Source: Ursidibacter maritimus
GTDB lineage: Bacteria; Pseudomonadota; Gammaproteobacteria; Enterobacterales; Pasteurellaceae
Direction of reading: 5' to 3'
Length of the DNA stretch: 64,000 nucleotides
NCBI RefSeq assembly: GCF_009761395.1
Contig: NZ_LEKN01000036.1
Coordinates: forward strand, 49,069 to 113,068
Part shown: positions 51,666-60,427 of the stretch, piece after piece
How the letters are laid out: every line of letters starts with the position of its first letter
How positions within the stretch are numbered: position 1 is the stretch's first letter
Made by a program: the position numbers and the translations under genes
The notes under the pieces: model-generated
Seen by the model: the letters and a program-made list of their open reading frames with translations, nothing else
Told to the model about the DNA's origin: nothing
Database searches by the model: none

Positions 51666-52502
51666 ATGGAACTCGAATTAGAAACAAAAAAACAGCCCAC
51701 TCGATTTAATCGACTGGGGCTATTTTCCCAAAGTTTATTTATCTTCATTTTATTGACGTTAATTGGGAGTGCTATTGGTTGGAAGTCGTCTGAATTTCAA
51801 TCTGAGCAATGGCAGGCAGAAGTTAAATTAGAAGAACCTGTTGTGCAAGATTTGGGGAATTATTATGCTCTCGCAACCACCTATGATTTTTTACAAGGCA
51901 AGAGTGAGCGACACTTAACAAACAATGTCTATCAAGAATTTTTACTGAATTTATCTTCTCAAGATGTATTAACCGCTTTTTTAGCACAGCACGAGATTGT
52001 TAAAAAATACGCCTCTGATCATAAACAGCTTGTTGAAGCAGTATTGCCACATTTTATTGAAGGATTTGCATCTGTCTTGCCAAAATATAATGATAGCAGT
52101 AACGCTACTTTTACTTGGCAAAATGCAGAGCAAGCTAAGGTTTTACTAAATGATTACATTCAATTTGCAGGTGTAAAAGCACGAGAAAGCTTAAATGGCG
52201 AGTTGATTACCAAATGGAAAGTTTTATTTCAGCAGGTAAAATTTTCAGCAGAAAATCAACTTGGAGCAGTATTACAAGGTGATCAAATTGCTCAACAAGA
52301 TTGGAATGGAAAATTAAGTCTAATGCGAGCTGTTCAGCCGTTAGATGATAAACTTGTCCCTTACCGAATTACCCAAAGTGTAACGGTTAAAAAGGCTCAA
52401 GCACAAAACCAAATATATTGGGGATTGTGTGGTGGTGTGATTGGCTTGTTGTTAGCCCTATTGTTTATCGGTTTTTCTCGTGTAGGACGCCAGTCTGCAT
52501 AA
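51666..52502 (+). CDS. wzzE: ECA chain-length regulator
   Basis: 278 residues, shorter than E. coli WzzE (near 350). Two membrane helices frame a periplasmic coil: about residues 18-38 and 249-271, the Wzz layout. It sets the modal length of the ECA polymer made by WzyE. The stop overlaps the wecB ATG by one base. Assignment rests on topology and position more than on sequence. Confidence 0.85.
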   Translation: MELELETKKQPTRFNRLGLFSQSLFIFILLTLIGSAIGWKSSEFQSEQWQAEVKLEEPVVQDLGNYYALATTYDFLQGKSERHLTNNVYQEFLLNLSSQDVLTAFLAQHEIVKKYASDHKQLVEAVLPHFIEGFASVLPKYNDSSNATFTWQNAEQAKVLLNDYIQFAGVKARESLNGELITKWKVLFQQVKFSAENQLGAVLQGDQIAQQDWNGKLSLMRAVQPLDDKLVPYRITQSVTVKKAQAQNQIYWGLCGGVIGLLLALLFIGFSRVGRQSA

Positions 52503-53635
52503 TGTTAAAACGTCATATTTTGGTTGTAATTGGCACACGACCAGAAGCCATCAAAATGGCACCGCTTGTTAAATTATTACAGCAAGACGGTGCTTTTTTC
52601 ACGCAGGTTTGTGTTACAGGACAACACCGTCAGATGCTTGACTCTGTCTTGCGTTTATTTGACATAGTGCCTGATTTTGACCTTGATATTATGAAATCAG
52701 GGCAAGACCTAACCGACACTACCGTTGGAATTCTTACCGCACTAAAAGCCATTTTTAGCCAAGTTAAGCCCGATTTAGTACTTGTTCACGGCGATACGAC
52801 CACTACCTTTGCGACATCATTAGCCTGCTATTATCAGCAAATTCCAGTGGGGCATATTGAAGCAGGCTTACGCACGAAAAATCTCTTTTCTCCTTATCCT
52901 GAAGAAGCGAACCGAGCTTTAACCAGTGTTCTGGCTCAATATCACTTTGCCCCAACGGAAACCGCAAAGCAAAATTTATGTCGAGAAGGTAAAAATGTCG
53001 AGCATATTTGGGTAACTGGCAATACGGTGATTGATGCCCTTTTTCTAGCATTGCAAAAAATTCAGCGAAACCCACCGCTTGTACAGCAACTTGCACAACA
53101 ATATCACTTTTTAGATGAACATAAGAAACTCATTCTGGTTACAGGGCATCGCCGAGAAAGTTTTGGGCAAGGTTTTGAACAAATTTGTAACGCTTTAGCG
53201 GCGATTGCATGCCAACATTCCGATGTACAAATTGTTTACCCTGTTCATTTAAACCCAAATGTGAATGAACCTGTGAAGCAACGGCTCGCGGATATTCAGA
53301 ACCTCTTTTTGCTCGAACCGCAAGATTACCTTTCATTTATCTATTTAATGGAAAAAGCCTATTTAGTGCTAACGGATTCTGGTGGCATTCAAGAAGAAGC
53401 ACCAGCATTAAATAAACCCGTGTTGGTAATGCGAGAAATGACAGAACGCCCTGAAGCTATTGAAGCAGGCACAGCAAAATTAGTCGGCACAAATTCGGCT
53501 CAAATTATTGAGGCGGTTCATCAGCTACTGACGAATAAAGATGATTATGATGCAATGAGTCAAGCTAATAATCCTTATGGCGATGGGCGAGCTTGTGAGC
53601 GAATTGTTCAAATTTTGAAAGAATTGAAAGAGTAA
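52502..53635 (+). CDS. wecB: UDP-GlcNAc 2-epimerase
   Basis: 377 residues from the ATG at 52502 ([23 protein letters not shown]), overlapping the wzzE stop as TAATG. A longer frame from 52418 would overlap wzzE and is not conserved. Signature [11 protein letters not shown] and HVGLRT-like EAGLRTKN motifs. It makes UDP-ManNAc, the substrate of WecC. Confidence 0.97.
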   Translation: MLKRHILVVIGTRPEAIKMAPLVKLLQQDGAFFTQVCVTGQHRQMLDSVLRLFDIVPDFDLDIMKSGQDLTDTTVGILTALKAIFSQVKPDLVLVHGDTTTTFATSLACYYQQIPVGHIEAGLRTKNLFSPYPEEANRALTSVLAQYHFAPTETAKQNLCREGKNVEHIWVTGNTVIDALFLALQKIQRNPPLVQQLAQQYHFLDEHKKLILVTGHRRESFGQGFEQICNALAAIACQHSDVQIVYPVHLNPNVNEPVKQRLADIQNLFLLEPQDYLSFIYLMEKAYLVLTDSGGIQEEAPALNKPVLVMREMTERPEAIEAGTAKLVGTNSAQIIEAVHQLLTNKDDYDAMSQANNPYGDGRACERIVQILKELKE

Positions 53636-53639
53636 CATA

Positions 53640-54896
53640 ATGGGAAATATTGAAACAGTCGCAGTAATTGGGCTAGGTTATATCGGCTTACCAACCGCAG
53701 TCGCTTTTGCACTAGTGGGTAAAAAGGTGATTGGGGTCGATATTAACCCTGAGATTGTGAACGCAATCAATCAAGGTATGCCACATATTCAAGAGCCACA
53801 ATTAGCCGAAAGTTTGTCGCAAGCGGTCATTTCAGGGCAATTTTTTGCAACGGAAAAAATTCAGCCTGCAGATGCTTTCATTATTGCAGTACCTACGCCT
53901 TTTAAAGCCGAATATCAGCCTGATTTGAGCTATATTCAACAAGCTGTGCAAAGTATTGCACCTGTTTTAATGAAAGGAAATTTGGTTATTTTAGAATCCA
54001 CATCACCTGTTGGGACGACGGAACAAATAGCACAGTGGTTGAAAACCGCGCGCCCAGATTTATCTTTTCCAACGGATAGGCAAGAACAGCCTGATATTGC
54101 GATTGCATATTGCCCAGAACGAGTGCTGCCTAGCCGAATTATGCAAGAACTGATTGAAAATGATCGTATTATTGGTGGGCTAGATACTTATTCTGCCAAA
54201 CAAACGGTGGCTTTGTATCAATCTTTTGCAAAAGGGGAATGTATTGCAACAGAGGCACGAACCGCAGAAATGTGCAAATTGACCGAAAATAGTTTTCGTG
54301 ATGTAAACATTGCCTTTGCCAATGAGCTATCAATGATTTGTGATGAGCTTGATATTAACCTGTGGGAGCTTACCCGTTTGGCAAATCGCCACCCACGAGT
54401 GAATATCTTACAAGCAGGAGCAGGTGTTGGGGGACATTGTATTGCGGTCGATCCTTGGTTTATCGTGGCACAAGCGCCAACGCAAGCAAGGTTGATCCGA
54501 ATGGCTCGCCTTGTTAATGAGCAGAAACCAAATTGGGTCATTGAAAAAGTGAAAGCCACAGTGGCGGAGTGTGCAACAGCAAAAAATTGCAAGCCTAGTG
54601 AACTTACCATTGCTTGCTTTGGCTTAGCATTTAAAGCCGATGTAGATGATCTGAGACAAAGCCCTGCACTAAACATTACTCAAACGCTTGCGGATTGGCA
54701 TCGTGGAAAAGTTTTGGTGGTTGAACCGCATATTCAGATTTTGCCAGAAAATCTTCAAAATAAAGCCGAGTTAGTTGATCACGCAATCGCATTACAGCAA
54801 GCGGATATTGTGGTTTTACTCGTAGATCATCAACCTTTTAAAACGCTTAAACCTACACAGACTTGGATTGTGGATTGTAAAGGAATTTGGCAATGA
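53640..54896 (+). CDS. wecC: UDP-N-acetyl-D-mannosamine dehydrogenase
   Basis: 418 residues. NAD-binding GLGYIGLPTAVAFA and the catalytic cysteine motif GVGGHCIAVDPWF. It oxidises UDP-ManNAc to UDP-ManNAcA, the second sugar of ECA. Overlaps wecD by ATGA. Confidence 0.97.
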   Translation: MGNIETVAVIGLGYIGLPTAVAFALVGKKVIGVDINPEIVNAINQGMPHIQEPQLAESLSQAVISGQFFATEKIQPADAFIIAVPTPFKAEYQPDLSYIQQAVQSIAPVLMKGNLVILESTSPVGTTEQIAQWLKTARPDLSFPTDRQEQPDIAIAYCPERVLPSRIMQELIENDRIIGGLDTYSAKQTVALYQSFAKGECIATEARTAEMCKLTENSFRDVNIAFANELSMICDELDINLWELTRLANRHPRVNILQAGAGVGGHCIAVDPWFIVAQAPTQARLIRMARLVNEQKPNWVIEKVKATVAECATAKNCKPSELTIACFGLAFKADVDDLRQSPALNITQTLADWHRGKVLVVEPHIQILPENLQNKAELVDHAIALQQADIVVLLVDHQPFKTLKPTQTWIVDCKGIWQ

Positions 54897-55612
54897 GAAT
54901 AGAACGAAATCAATGGGAAAGTGATTTTTTCGGGCGTGAAATTTACCAAATTTATTTTGATGAGTTTATTCCCATAGCAGATATAAACATTCCCCATTTT
55001 CATCAAGTAACGAGTGGGGATATTTTATACCAAGCTAAAATCCCGAGTGGCGATCTCGCTAAAATAGATTTTCTACAAGCACAAGGTTTCCGCTTTGTAC
55101 AAGGGGAGATAATCTTTCAATTAGATCTTGCAAAATATACGAAAGATCTCACCGCTTACCCAAATTGCCGATTGGCAACTGCACAAGATCTGCCAACGTT
55201 GAAATCGCTAGTGGCAACCGCTTTCCCAAATAGCCGATTTCGTCCCCCATACTTTACTCAAGCGGAAAATCAACGTTTTTACCAGCAGTGGATCGAAAAT
55301 GCAGTGAAAGGGGCGTTTGACGATCTCTGCTTGATTGCCGAGCAAAACGGTGAATTACAAGGGGCTGTTAGCCTTCGATATAATGGTGAACAAGCTAAAA
55401 TTGGTTTACTCGCGGTTTCTCCTAAACATCAGCAACAAGGCGTTGGCAAGCGGTTACTTCATTCAGCTATTTTGCAAGCAAAAGCCCAAAATGCCACGAT
55501 GCTTGAAATCACAACACAATTAAATAACCCCCAAGCGATAGGACTATATCAAACGCTGGGGGCGAAAATTGTGGCGGTTAATTGTTGGTTTTACTATTTG
55601 TCTATTTATTAG
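54893..55612 (+). CDS. wecD: dTDP-fucosamine N-acetyltransferase
   Basis: 239 residues from the ATG at 54893 overlapping the wecC stop. GNAT fold with acetyl-CoA loop QQQGVGKRLL near residues 180-189, and the family stretches FRPPYFTQAENQRFYQQWIENAVKGAFDD. It acetylates dTDP-4-amino-4,6-dideoxygalactose made by WecE to give dTDP-Fuc4NAc. In E. coli wecE follows directly; here an island intervenes. An uptake-signal-like ACCGCTTAC lies in the coding frame. Confidence 0.93.
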   Translation: MRIERNQWESDFFGREIYQIYFDEFIPIADINIPHFHQVTSGDILYQAKIPSGDLAKIDFLQAQGFRFVQGEIIFQLDLAKYTKDLTAYPNCRLATAQDLPTLKSLVATAFPNSRFRPPYFTQAENQRFYQQWIENAVKGAFDDLCLIAEQNGELQGAVSLRYNGEQAKIGLLAVSPKHQQQGVGKRLLHSAILQAKAQNATMLEITTQLNNPQAIGLYQTLGAKIVAVNCWFYYLSIY

Positions 55613-55679
55613 ACTGAAGGCTCTAATTTTGTAGCATAAAAATACGATTGGTCAAACAGAATAGGGTAAAATTTTTTCT

Positions 55680-55720
55680 ACTGTCAATGGATTGACAGTA
55701 CCGTTTTTTATTTGTAAATT
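55680..55720 (+). promoter_or_regulatory. Palindrome and promoter at the start of the ECA island
   Basis: ACTGTCAAT-GG-ATTGACAGT (55680-55699) overlaps TTGACA (55692-55697); 17 bp on is TAAATT (55715-55720), so it reads as a sigma-70 promoter with a palindromic operator or terminator over its -35. Followed by TTTTTT (55704-55709). Confidence 0.5.
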
Positions 55721-55726
55721 TATTAA

Positions 55727-55792
55727 TAGCCCCTTTGAGATAATTTTTAAGGCGAGAACTCGGTAAATTATCTTGTAGGGGTGTTTTTATTT
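55727..55792 (+). ncRNA. Candidate small RNA or attenuator: hairpin with U-run directly after a promoter
   Basis: The predicted start (about 55727) is followed at once by a 17-pair stem, CCCCT..AGATAATTT (55730-55746) with AAATTATCT..AGGGG (55765-55781), an 18-nt purine-rich loop and TTTTTATTT. A transcript from here would be a ~65-nt terminated RNA unless read through into the next gene, whose ribosome site begins at 55815. Inference from layout only. Confidence 0.45.
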
Positions 55793-55828
55793 CTGCAGGT
55801 GGTTTATCTTAATAGAAGGAATCACACA

Positions 55829-56296
55829 ATGTCTCATTCAAAATCAGCATATTCCATTGATATCCCTAAAGAAAAGCTTCCTAGTGATATAATTTACTGG
55901 GGGCTTAGTCACATCTATATGGATACGATTTCAGCAGTGATTGCTGAAAAACAGCTATTTCAAACCGTAGATAGCTTTTTTGCCTTTGTGCGTAATCAAC
56001 GGCTTTATGTTGTACGAGAATCTGAGGATCAATGTCTTAGTCTATTTTTGTTAGATATTGATTTACAAAGCGAAACATTGGTGGATGATTTATTTGAAAT
56101 AGCTCATCGCATTTGTGATAAATACGAGAAACTCTATTTACGATCCCCTTTTTTTGACTATTTTTTCATTAGATTGGAACTTGGTACACACCGCATCAAC
56201 GTACAATGTCTTGCGAAAGAAACGCTCGATGTTTTGGACTTTTTATTGAAATTGTGCCGATTTTTTTCTCGGCAAAAATATCCTAATATCATCTGA
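55829..56296 (+). CDS. Unknown cytosolic protein in the ECA island
   Basis: 155 residues from the ATG at 55829 (MSHSKSAYSIDIPKEKLP) with AGAAGGA eight bases upstream. No signal peptide, membrane segment or motif that I recognise; rich in Asp, Leu and Phe (VDSFFAFVRNQRLYVV, SPFFDYFFIRLELGT). It lies just after the hairpin unit and just before the XRE gene, so it may form a unit with it. Function not inferred. Confidence 0.55.
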   Translation: MSHSKSAYSIDIPKEKLPSDIIYWGLSHIYMDTISAVIAEKQLFQTVDSFFAFVRNQRLYVVRESEDQCLSLFLLDIDLQSETLVDDLFEIAHRICDKYEKLYLRSPFFDYFFIRLELGTHRINVQCLAKETLDVLDFLLKLCRFFSRQKYPNII

Positions 56297-56350
56297 AAAA
56301 TACCATCTTTTTTGTTATTTTTGCTATATATCGTATGTAGTTTGTGGTGA

Positions 56351-56369
56351 GTGACTTTTATAAAGTAAC
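56351..56369 (+). promoter_or_regulatory. Near-palindrome at the start of the XRE gene (likely operator)
   Basis: GTGACTTT-TAT-AAAGTAAC, arms differing at one position, ends five bases before the ATG, where a Shine-Dalgarno would be. Fits autorepression by the controller-type protein. Confidence 0.5.
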
Positions 56370-56374
56370 AGACT

Positions 56375-56623
56375 ATGAACAAAGAACAACGTACGCTTAT
56401 TTTAAAGCAACTAGGACTAGCGATTAAACTGGAACGCGTCCGTAATCGATTATCACAAGAAGAGCTTGCTGAAAAAGCTAATTTGCACCGTACCTATATT
56501 GGTATGGTGGAGCGTGCCGAACGCAACATTTCTGTGATTAACTTGGTTCAAATAGCACAGGCATTGAATGTGAGCTTGGATCAGTTGGTTTACGGAGAAA
56601 AAGTAAAGCCTAGCGGAAGCTAG
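56375..56623 (+). CDS. Controller-type XRE regulator
   Basis: 82 residues, almost all helix-turn-helix (residues 11-70). LSQEELAEKANLHRTYIGMVERAERNISVINLVQIAQAL is like C proteins of restriction-modification systems and similar small repressors. No methylase or nuclease is adjacent, so it is an orphan. Weak ribosome site; the palindrome over it suggests self-control. Confidence 0.8.
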   Translation: MNKEQRTLILKQLGLAIKLERVRNRLSQEELAEKANLHRTYIGMVERAERNISVINLVQIAQALNVSLDQLVYGEKVKPSGS

Positions 56624-56642
56624 GCTTTGGTAGTAAGAAAAG

Positions 56643-57479
56643 TTATTTTTTGAAATAGTTCCAGAGTGCTTGATTATTCATTTCTGAATTTAATGCTTTT
56701 GTAAATTTATTGGGTAAGACATAAGCCTGCTTAGTACTATCAAAGTGTGCAATAACCTTACCAGTTCTTTTCCCTACAAATTTTCGATAATAAGACTGGT
56801 TATAGTGTTCCCAGCCTTTAGGGGCTTCATCTGGACCAAATTCTTTTGCCTGATATTTTGTTAGATTATAACTAAATTCGACTGGATAAAACTCAGAATT
56901 TTCGGATAGGTCAGTCCTAATTTTATATTGGCAATTCAAATCTATTGTACTTGCCATAGAGGAAAAATTAATACAACCTTTTAGCATTTTAGGCTTATTT
57001 CCTACTAGGTATAACCATTCTGTTGAACTTTCGAAGCCGTGATTCGCTTCGTTTTGGGTTTTTAGCTCAACACCAAGCTTTTCCTTGCCAAGAGATACCA
57101 CCTCTCCGATATACGATTGACTTGGATAATCAGTATTTTCCACCTCGTAAATATTTGAGAATGTTTTTTTCCAATCATTTTCTGATTTTTTGAACTCATA
57201 GAGATGAACTTTCTTTTCAGCTATATTATCTTCACTTAGAGCGATAATTCGTACTTTGCCCTCTTGTGTGGCAATTTCTTTTATACTTGGGGTAATTGTA
57301 ACCGTGTATTCGTTATCTAAATAAAACCAGTATTTCTCTGTTTTATCATACTTTGCCTTAGGAAATTGCTTCTTAATTACAGACTCAACAAATTTCTTGC
57401 TTTCAGTAGAAAGATTATCAGCACAGGCATACCCAGAAATCAAAAAAATAATAGTAGTAAGTGAAATCAGTTTTTTCAT
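56643..57479 (-). CDS. Exported protein of unknown function
   Basis: 278 residues. Signal peptide MKKLISLTTIIFLISGYACA, probable cleavage before DNL; a lipobox is possible at YAC but GYAC lacks the usual Leu at -3, so periplasmic is more likely. No known domain. Internal Cys pair near residues 165-180 (KGCIN, LNCQY). Last of three genes reading leftward, 18 bp after the lipoprotein gene. Confidence 0.6.
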   Translation of the reverse strand: MKKLISLTTIIFLISGYACADNLSTESKKFVESVIKKQFPKAKYDKTEKYWFYLDNEYTVTITPSIKEIATQEGKVRIIALSEDNIAEKKVHLYEFKKSENDWKKTFSNIYEVENTDYPSQSYIGEVVSLGKEKLGVELKTQNEANHGFESSTEWLYLVGNKPKMLKGCINFSSMASTIDLNCQYKIRTDLSENSEFYPVEFSYNLTKYQAKEFGPDEAPKGWEHYNQSYYRKFVGKRTGKVIAHFDSTKQAYVLPNKFTKALNSEMNNQALWNYFKK

Positions 57480-57497
57480 ATTTTACTCCATCAATAG

Positions 57498-57917
57498 TTA
57501 GTAAGGGGATTTAGGACAGCGGTAGTAAGTTTTACCATTAATTTGAATCGTATTTTTATTTAGTAATTTCACTGAAATATCGCGATAGGTTTCGGGTTCG
57601 GCCTCTTCAATGATGTCTTTAGCTTTTGCGGTAAATTCTGTTGGCGAATACGAATAGTATCCAAGTATTTCATACATTTCAAAACCAACTAAAAATATAA
57701 GGTTTTCATTAGGTTTGATATCCCAAATAGCGTGTTTGGGACTATCTGTTGGTGGATAACAGTAAGCGGTACTTGGTTTTTTCTTATCTGTCCAAGTGCC
57801 TGCAAATTGTTCTGGAATTTGTGCTGTTGGAAGTGGATATAGTGATTGTAATACAGAGCAAGATGTTAGTAATAAACAGCTTGATAGTAGTAATGTTTTG
57901 AGTTTGAGAAATTTCAT
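57498..57917 (-). CDS. Small lipoprotein of unknown function
   Basis: 139 residues from the internal ATG (MKFLKLKTLLLSSCLLLTSC), lipobox LTSC with Cys20; a longer frame starts in the gene upstream. Mature part has conserved-looking Cys in TAYCYPP and YYRCPKS that could pair. No family recognised. Middle gene of the leftward trio. Confidence 0.65.
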   Translation of the reverse strand: MKFLKLKTLLLSSCLLLTSCSVLQSLYPLPTAQIPEQFAGTWTDKKKPSTAYCYPPTDSPKHAIWDIKPNENLIFLVGFEMYEILGYYSYSPTEFTAKAKDIIEEAEPETYRDISVKLLNKNTIQINGKTYYRCPKSPY

Positions 57918-58000
57918 AAAGCGTAACCAATTAAAATATAAAGAAATAGATAGTAACGATTTTTGGAAAATTGGGCATCGGTGCGATGCCCTCGTTATAG

Positions 58001-59020
58001 TTATTGGCAAAGTTCAGAATCACGACAACCAATTAAGCTGACTTTTCCACTAGAACCTCTCGAATTGTTCATATCTTGTGTTGGGCTGTAAAATTGGTAT
58101 TCAGCACCAGATTTCAAAATTGTACCTGTGATTTCCTCGGCATTTGGACCTTTTAACGCTAACAAATAGATATTGTTGCTCGCAAGATCTGTTTTGCCTT
58201 TAAAGCCAATCATTTTATTTGGATCTTTAAACTCATCGTTTTTGTCGGGTAAGCCTTTCTCAAAATTATGGAAACGAATATGGTCTAAAGATGCTTGTTG
58301 TAGTTTGATTGTATCTGCAGTATTTGCACTATCAAATGCAAGCCCTGTAATCTCACCTTGACCGATTTTTTCCCCAAAATCTACGGTGTAGTTGAATTTA
58401 CCTGTTTGATCCAATGTGAATGCAACTCCTTTATAAGTAAAAATTTTACCTTCTTTACTTAGCTTTTCAATTGAATCAGACGATGGATTCATACCAAAAA
58501 TACCTTCGCTGAAATAATCTTCGTCACCACTCCAAGCACTCGGAATGTTACTGATCCAACTTGTTGAATAGGGCAAATTGTATATGCGTTTGGTATAACG
58601 TCTATGCACAGAACCATCTTCTTTGTAGTAAACGGCTTTGTAATTAGCTAAACCAAGTTTTATATTTTCATCAACAAGATAGATATTATCGGTAAGTTCA
58701 GTTAGATTCTTGCCGTCAATATCAATACGAGTGACTTTGTTTGTACCGTTGTTTGTCAAACTACCGACTTTGAAATAACCGTATTTCAAATTGGCTACCG
58801 CATTTTTATATTCTTCGGGTACATAAGAAAGCGATCTTTTGCCATCACCATTTTGATAAAGTGTTGGCTTTGGTAATTGCGGTTCTTTTTGCTCAATTAA
58901 CGCAGGTGGCTCAGTCACAGGTTTTTCCGCTTTCTTAGCCTCTCTTTCTTTATCAGAACTACCACAAGAGACAAGGCTGAAAGTTGTTAATAATGCAAGA
59001 GCGATCTTGGTTAGCTTCAT
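58001..59020 (-). CDS. TbpB-like surface lipoprotein in the ECA island
   Basis: 339 residues. Lipobox LVSC with Cys19, charged/proline linker (EKPVTEPPALIEQKEPQLPKP), then a beta domain with GKFNYTVDFGEKIGQGEITGLAF and LKGPNAEEITGTI, the TbpB/fHbp-like barrel end. Two Cys at the C-terminus (GCRDSELCQ). Third protein of this type in the window. Likely surface-exposed and Slam-dependent; ligand unknown. Confidence 0.72.
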   Translation of the reverse strand: MKLTKIALALLTTFSLVSCGSSDKEREAKKAEKPVTEPPALIEQKEPQLPKPTLYQNGDGKRSLSYVPEEYKNAVANLKYGYFKVGSLTNNGTNKVTRIDIDGKNLTELTDNIYLVDENIKLGLANYKAVYYKEDGSVHRRYTKRIYNLPYSTSWISNIPSAWSGDEDYFSEGIFGMNPSSDSIEKLSKEGKIFTYKGVAFTLDQTGKFNYTVDFGEKIGQGEITGLAFDSANTADTIKLQQASLDHIRFHNFEKGLPDKNDEFKDPNKMIGFKGKTDLASNNIYLLALKGPNAEEITGTILKSGAEYQFYSPTQDMNNSRGSSGKVSLIGCRDSELCQ

Positions 59021-59284
59021 AAAAACTCCTAGAGCGTAAGGTAATAAAATGTGATAGAAAATAAATGATACGAATAGTATGTAATTTTATCGCATAAAAA
59101 ATCTGCATAGTCAATCAAGATTTGGATATACAACTCAAAATTATAGCGTTATCCAATCTACTAATGTTATTAGCCTTACTCAAAGAATTTCAGTCTTAAT
59201 TCTGCGCTACATTAAATTATTGATTTCATTTTGCTGTTGTTCGCTTAGAATAGGCGAAATTTAGTCATATAAAAGGAATATCCG

Positions 59285-60427
59285 ATTATCCCCTTCAACA
59301 AACCGCCCGTTGTTGGCACAGAAATTGAATATCTTCAGCAGGCTATCGCAAGTGGTAGGCTCTCGGGAGATGGACGTTTTACCCGTTTATGTGAGCAATG
59401 GCTTGAGCAGCGTTTTCAAGCAGAGCGTGTATTGCTTACGCCGTCTTGCACTGATGCCCTTGAGCTGTCAGCACTGTTATTGAATATTCAGCCTGACGAT
59501 GAAGTCATTATGCCAAGTTATACTTTTGTTTCTACGGCAAATGCCTTTGCACTCAGGGGGGCAAAGATTGTCTTTGTAGATATTCGCCCTGATACGATGA
59601 ATATTGATGAAAGCAAAATTGAGCAAGCGATTACAGCAAAAACGAAAGCAATTATTGTGGTGCATTATGCTGGCGTGGCTTGTGAAATGCAGCGAATTAT
59701 GTCGATAGCAGAAAAACATCAGTTGTGGGTGGTGGAAGATGCAGCACAAGGCGTGATGGCGAGTTATCAAAATAAACCATTAGGCACAATTGGACATATC
59801 GGCTGTTATAGTTTTCACGAAACCAAAAATTATACAGCAGGTGGCGAAGGTGGTGCGATTGTTATCAATGATGCGAAACTAGTTGAACGTGCCGAGATTA
59901 TTCGAGAAAAAGGCACAAATCGTAAGCAATTCTTTCAAAAGCAAGTGGATAAATATACTTGGCGAGAACTTGGCTCAAGTTTTTTAATGTCTGAATTACA
60001 AGCGGCTTATTTATATGCACAATTATTGTCGGCAGATCAAATCAACCAACGTCGTTTAGCATTGTGGCAACGTTATTACACTGCATTGACACCGTTGGCG
60101 GAACAAGGATTGGTAAAATTACCCCATATTCCGACCGCTTGTCAGCCAAATGGTCATCTCTTTTATCTCAAATTGGCAGATAAGCAACAACGTTCAGCTT
60201 TGATTGAACATTTGAACAAAAAGGGGATATTAGCAGTCTTTCATTATGTGCCTTTACATTCAAGCCCAGCAGGGCAACAGTGGGGTACTTTTGTTGGTGA
60301 AGATTGCTATACCACGCAAGAGAGCGAAAAACTCCTTCGCTTGCCACTCTTTTTTAACTTAACCGATAATGAAATTACTCAAGTGATTGATGCGGTGTTA
60401 GATTTTTTTATGAACCCAAATGAGTAA
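59285..60427 (+). CDS. wecE: dTDP-4-amino-4,6-dideoxygalactose transaminase, ATT start
   Basis: 380 residues if translation starts at ATT 59285, giving (M)IPFNKPPVVGTEIEY in line with E. coli WecE (MIPFNAPPVVGTELDY). The frame is closed by TAA at 59270-59272 and has no ATG, GTG or TTG until 59432, which would lose 49 conserved residues. AAAAGGA lies seven bases before the ATT, ideal spacing. PLP lysine is in SFHETKNYTAGGEGG. It uses PLP to make dTDP-Fuc4N for WecD. A sequencing error is the alternative. Confidence 0.9.
   Translation: MIPFNKPPVVGTEIEYLQQAIASGRLSGDGRFTRLCEQWLEQRFQAERVLLTPSCTDALELSALLLNIQPDDEVIMPSYTFVSTANAFALRGAKIVFVDIRPDTMNIDESKIEQAITAKTKAIIVVHYAGVACEMQRIMSIAEKHQLWVVEDAAQGVMASYQNKPLGTIGHIGCYSFHETKNYTAGGEGGAIVINDAKLVERAEIIREKGTNRKQFFQKQVDKYTWRELGSSFLMSELQAAYLYAQLLSADQINQRRLALWQRYYTALTPLAEQGLVKLPHIPTACQPNGHLFYLKLADKQQRSALIEHLNKKGILAVFHYVPLHSSPAGQQWGTFVGEDCYTTQESEKLLRLPLFFNLTDNEITQVIDAVLDFFMNPNE

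Noticed and set aside
59432..60427. TTG start for wecE
   Set aside because: Would drop 49 residues that align well with WecE, including the substrate-site N-terminus.
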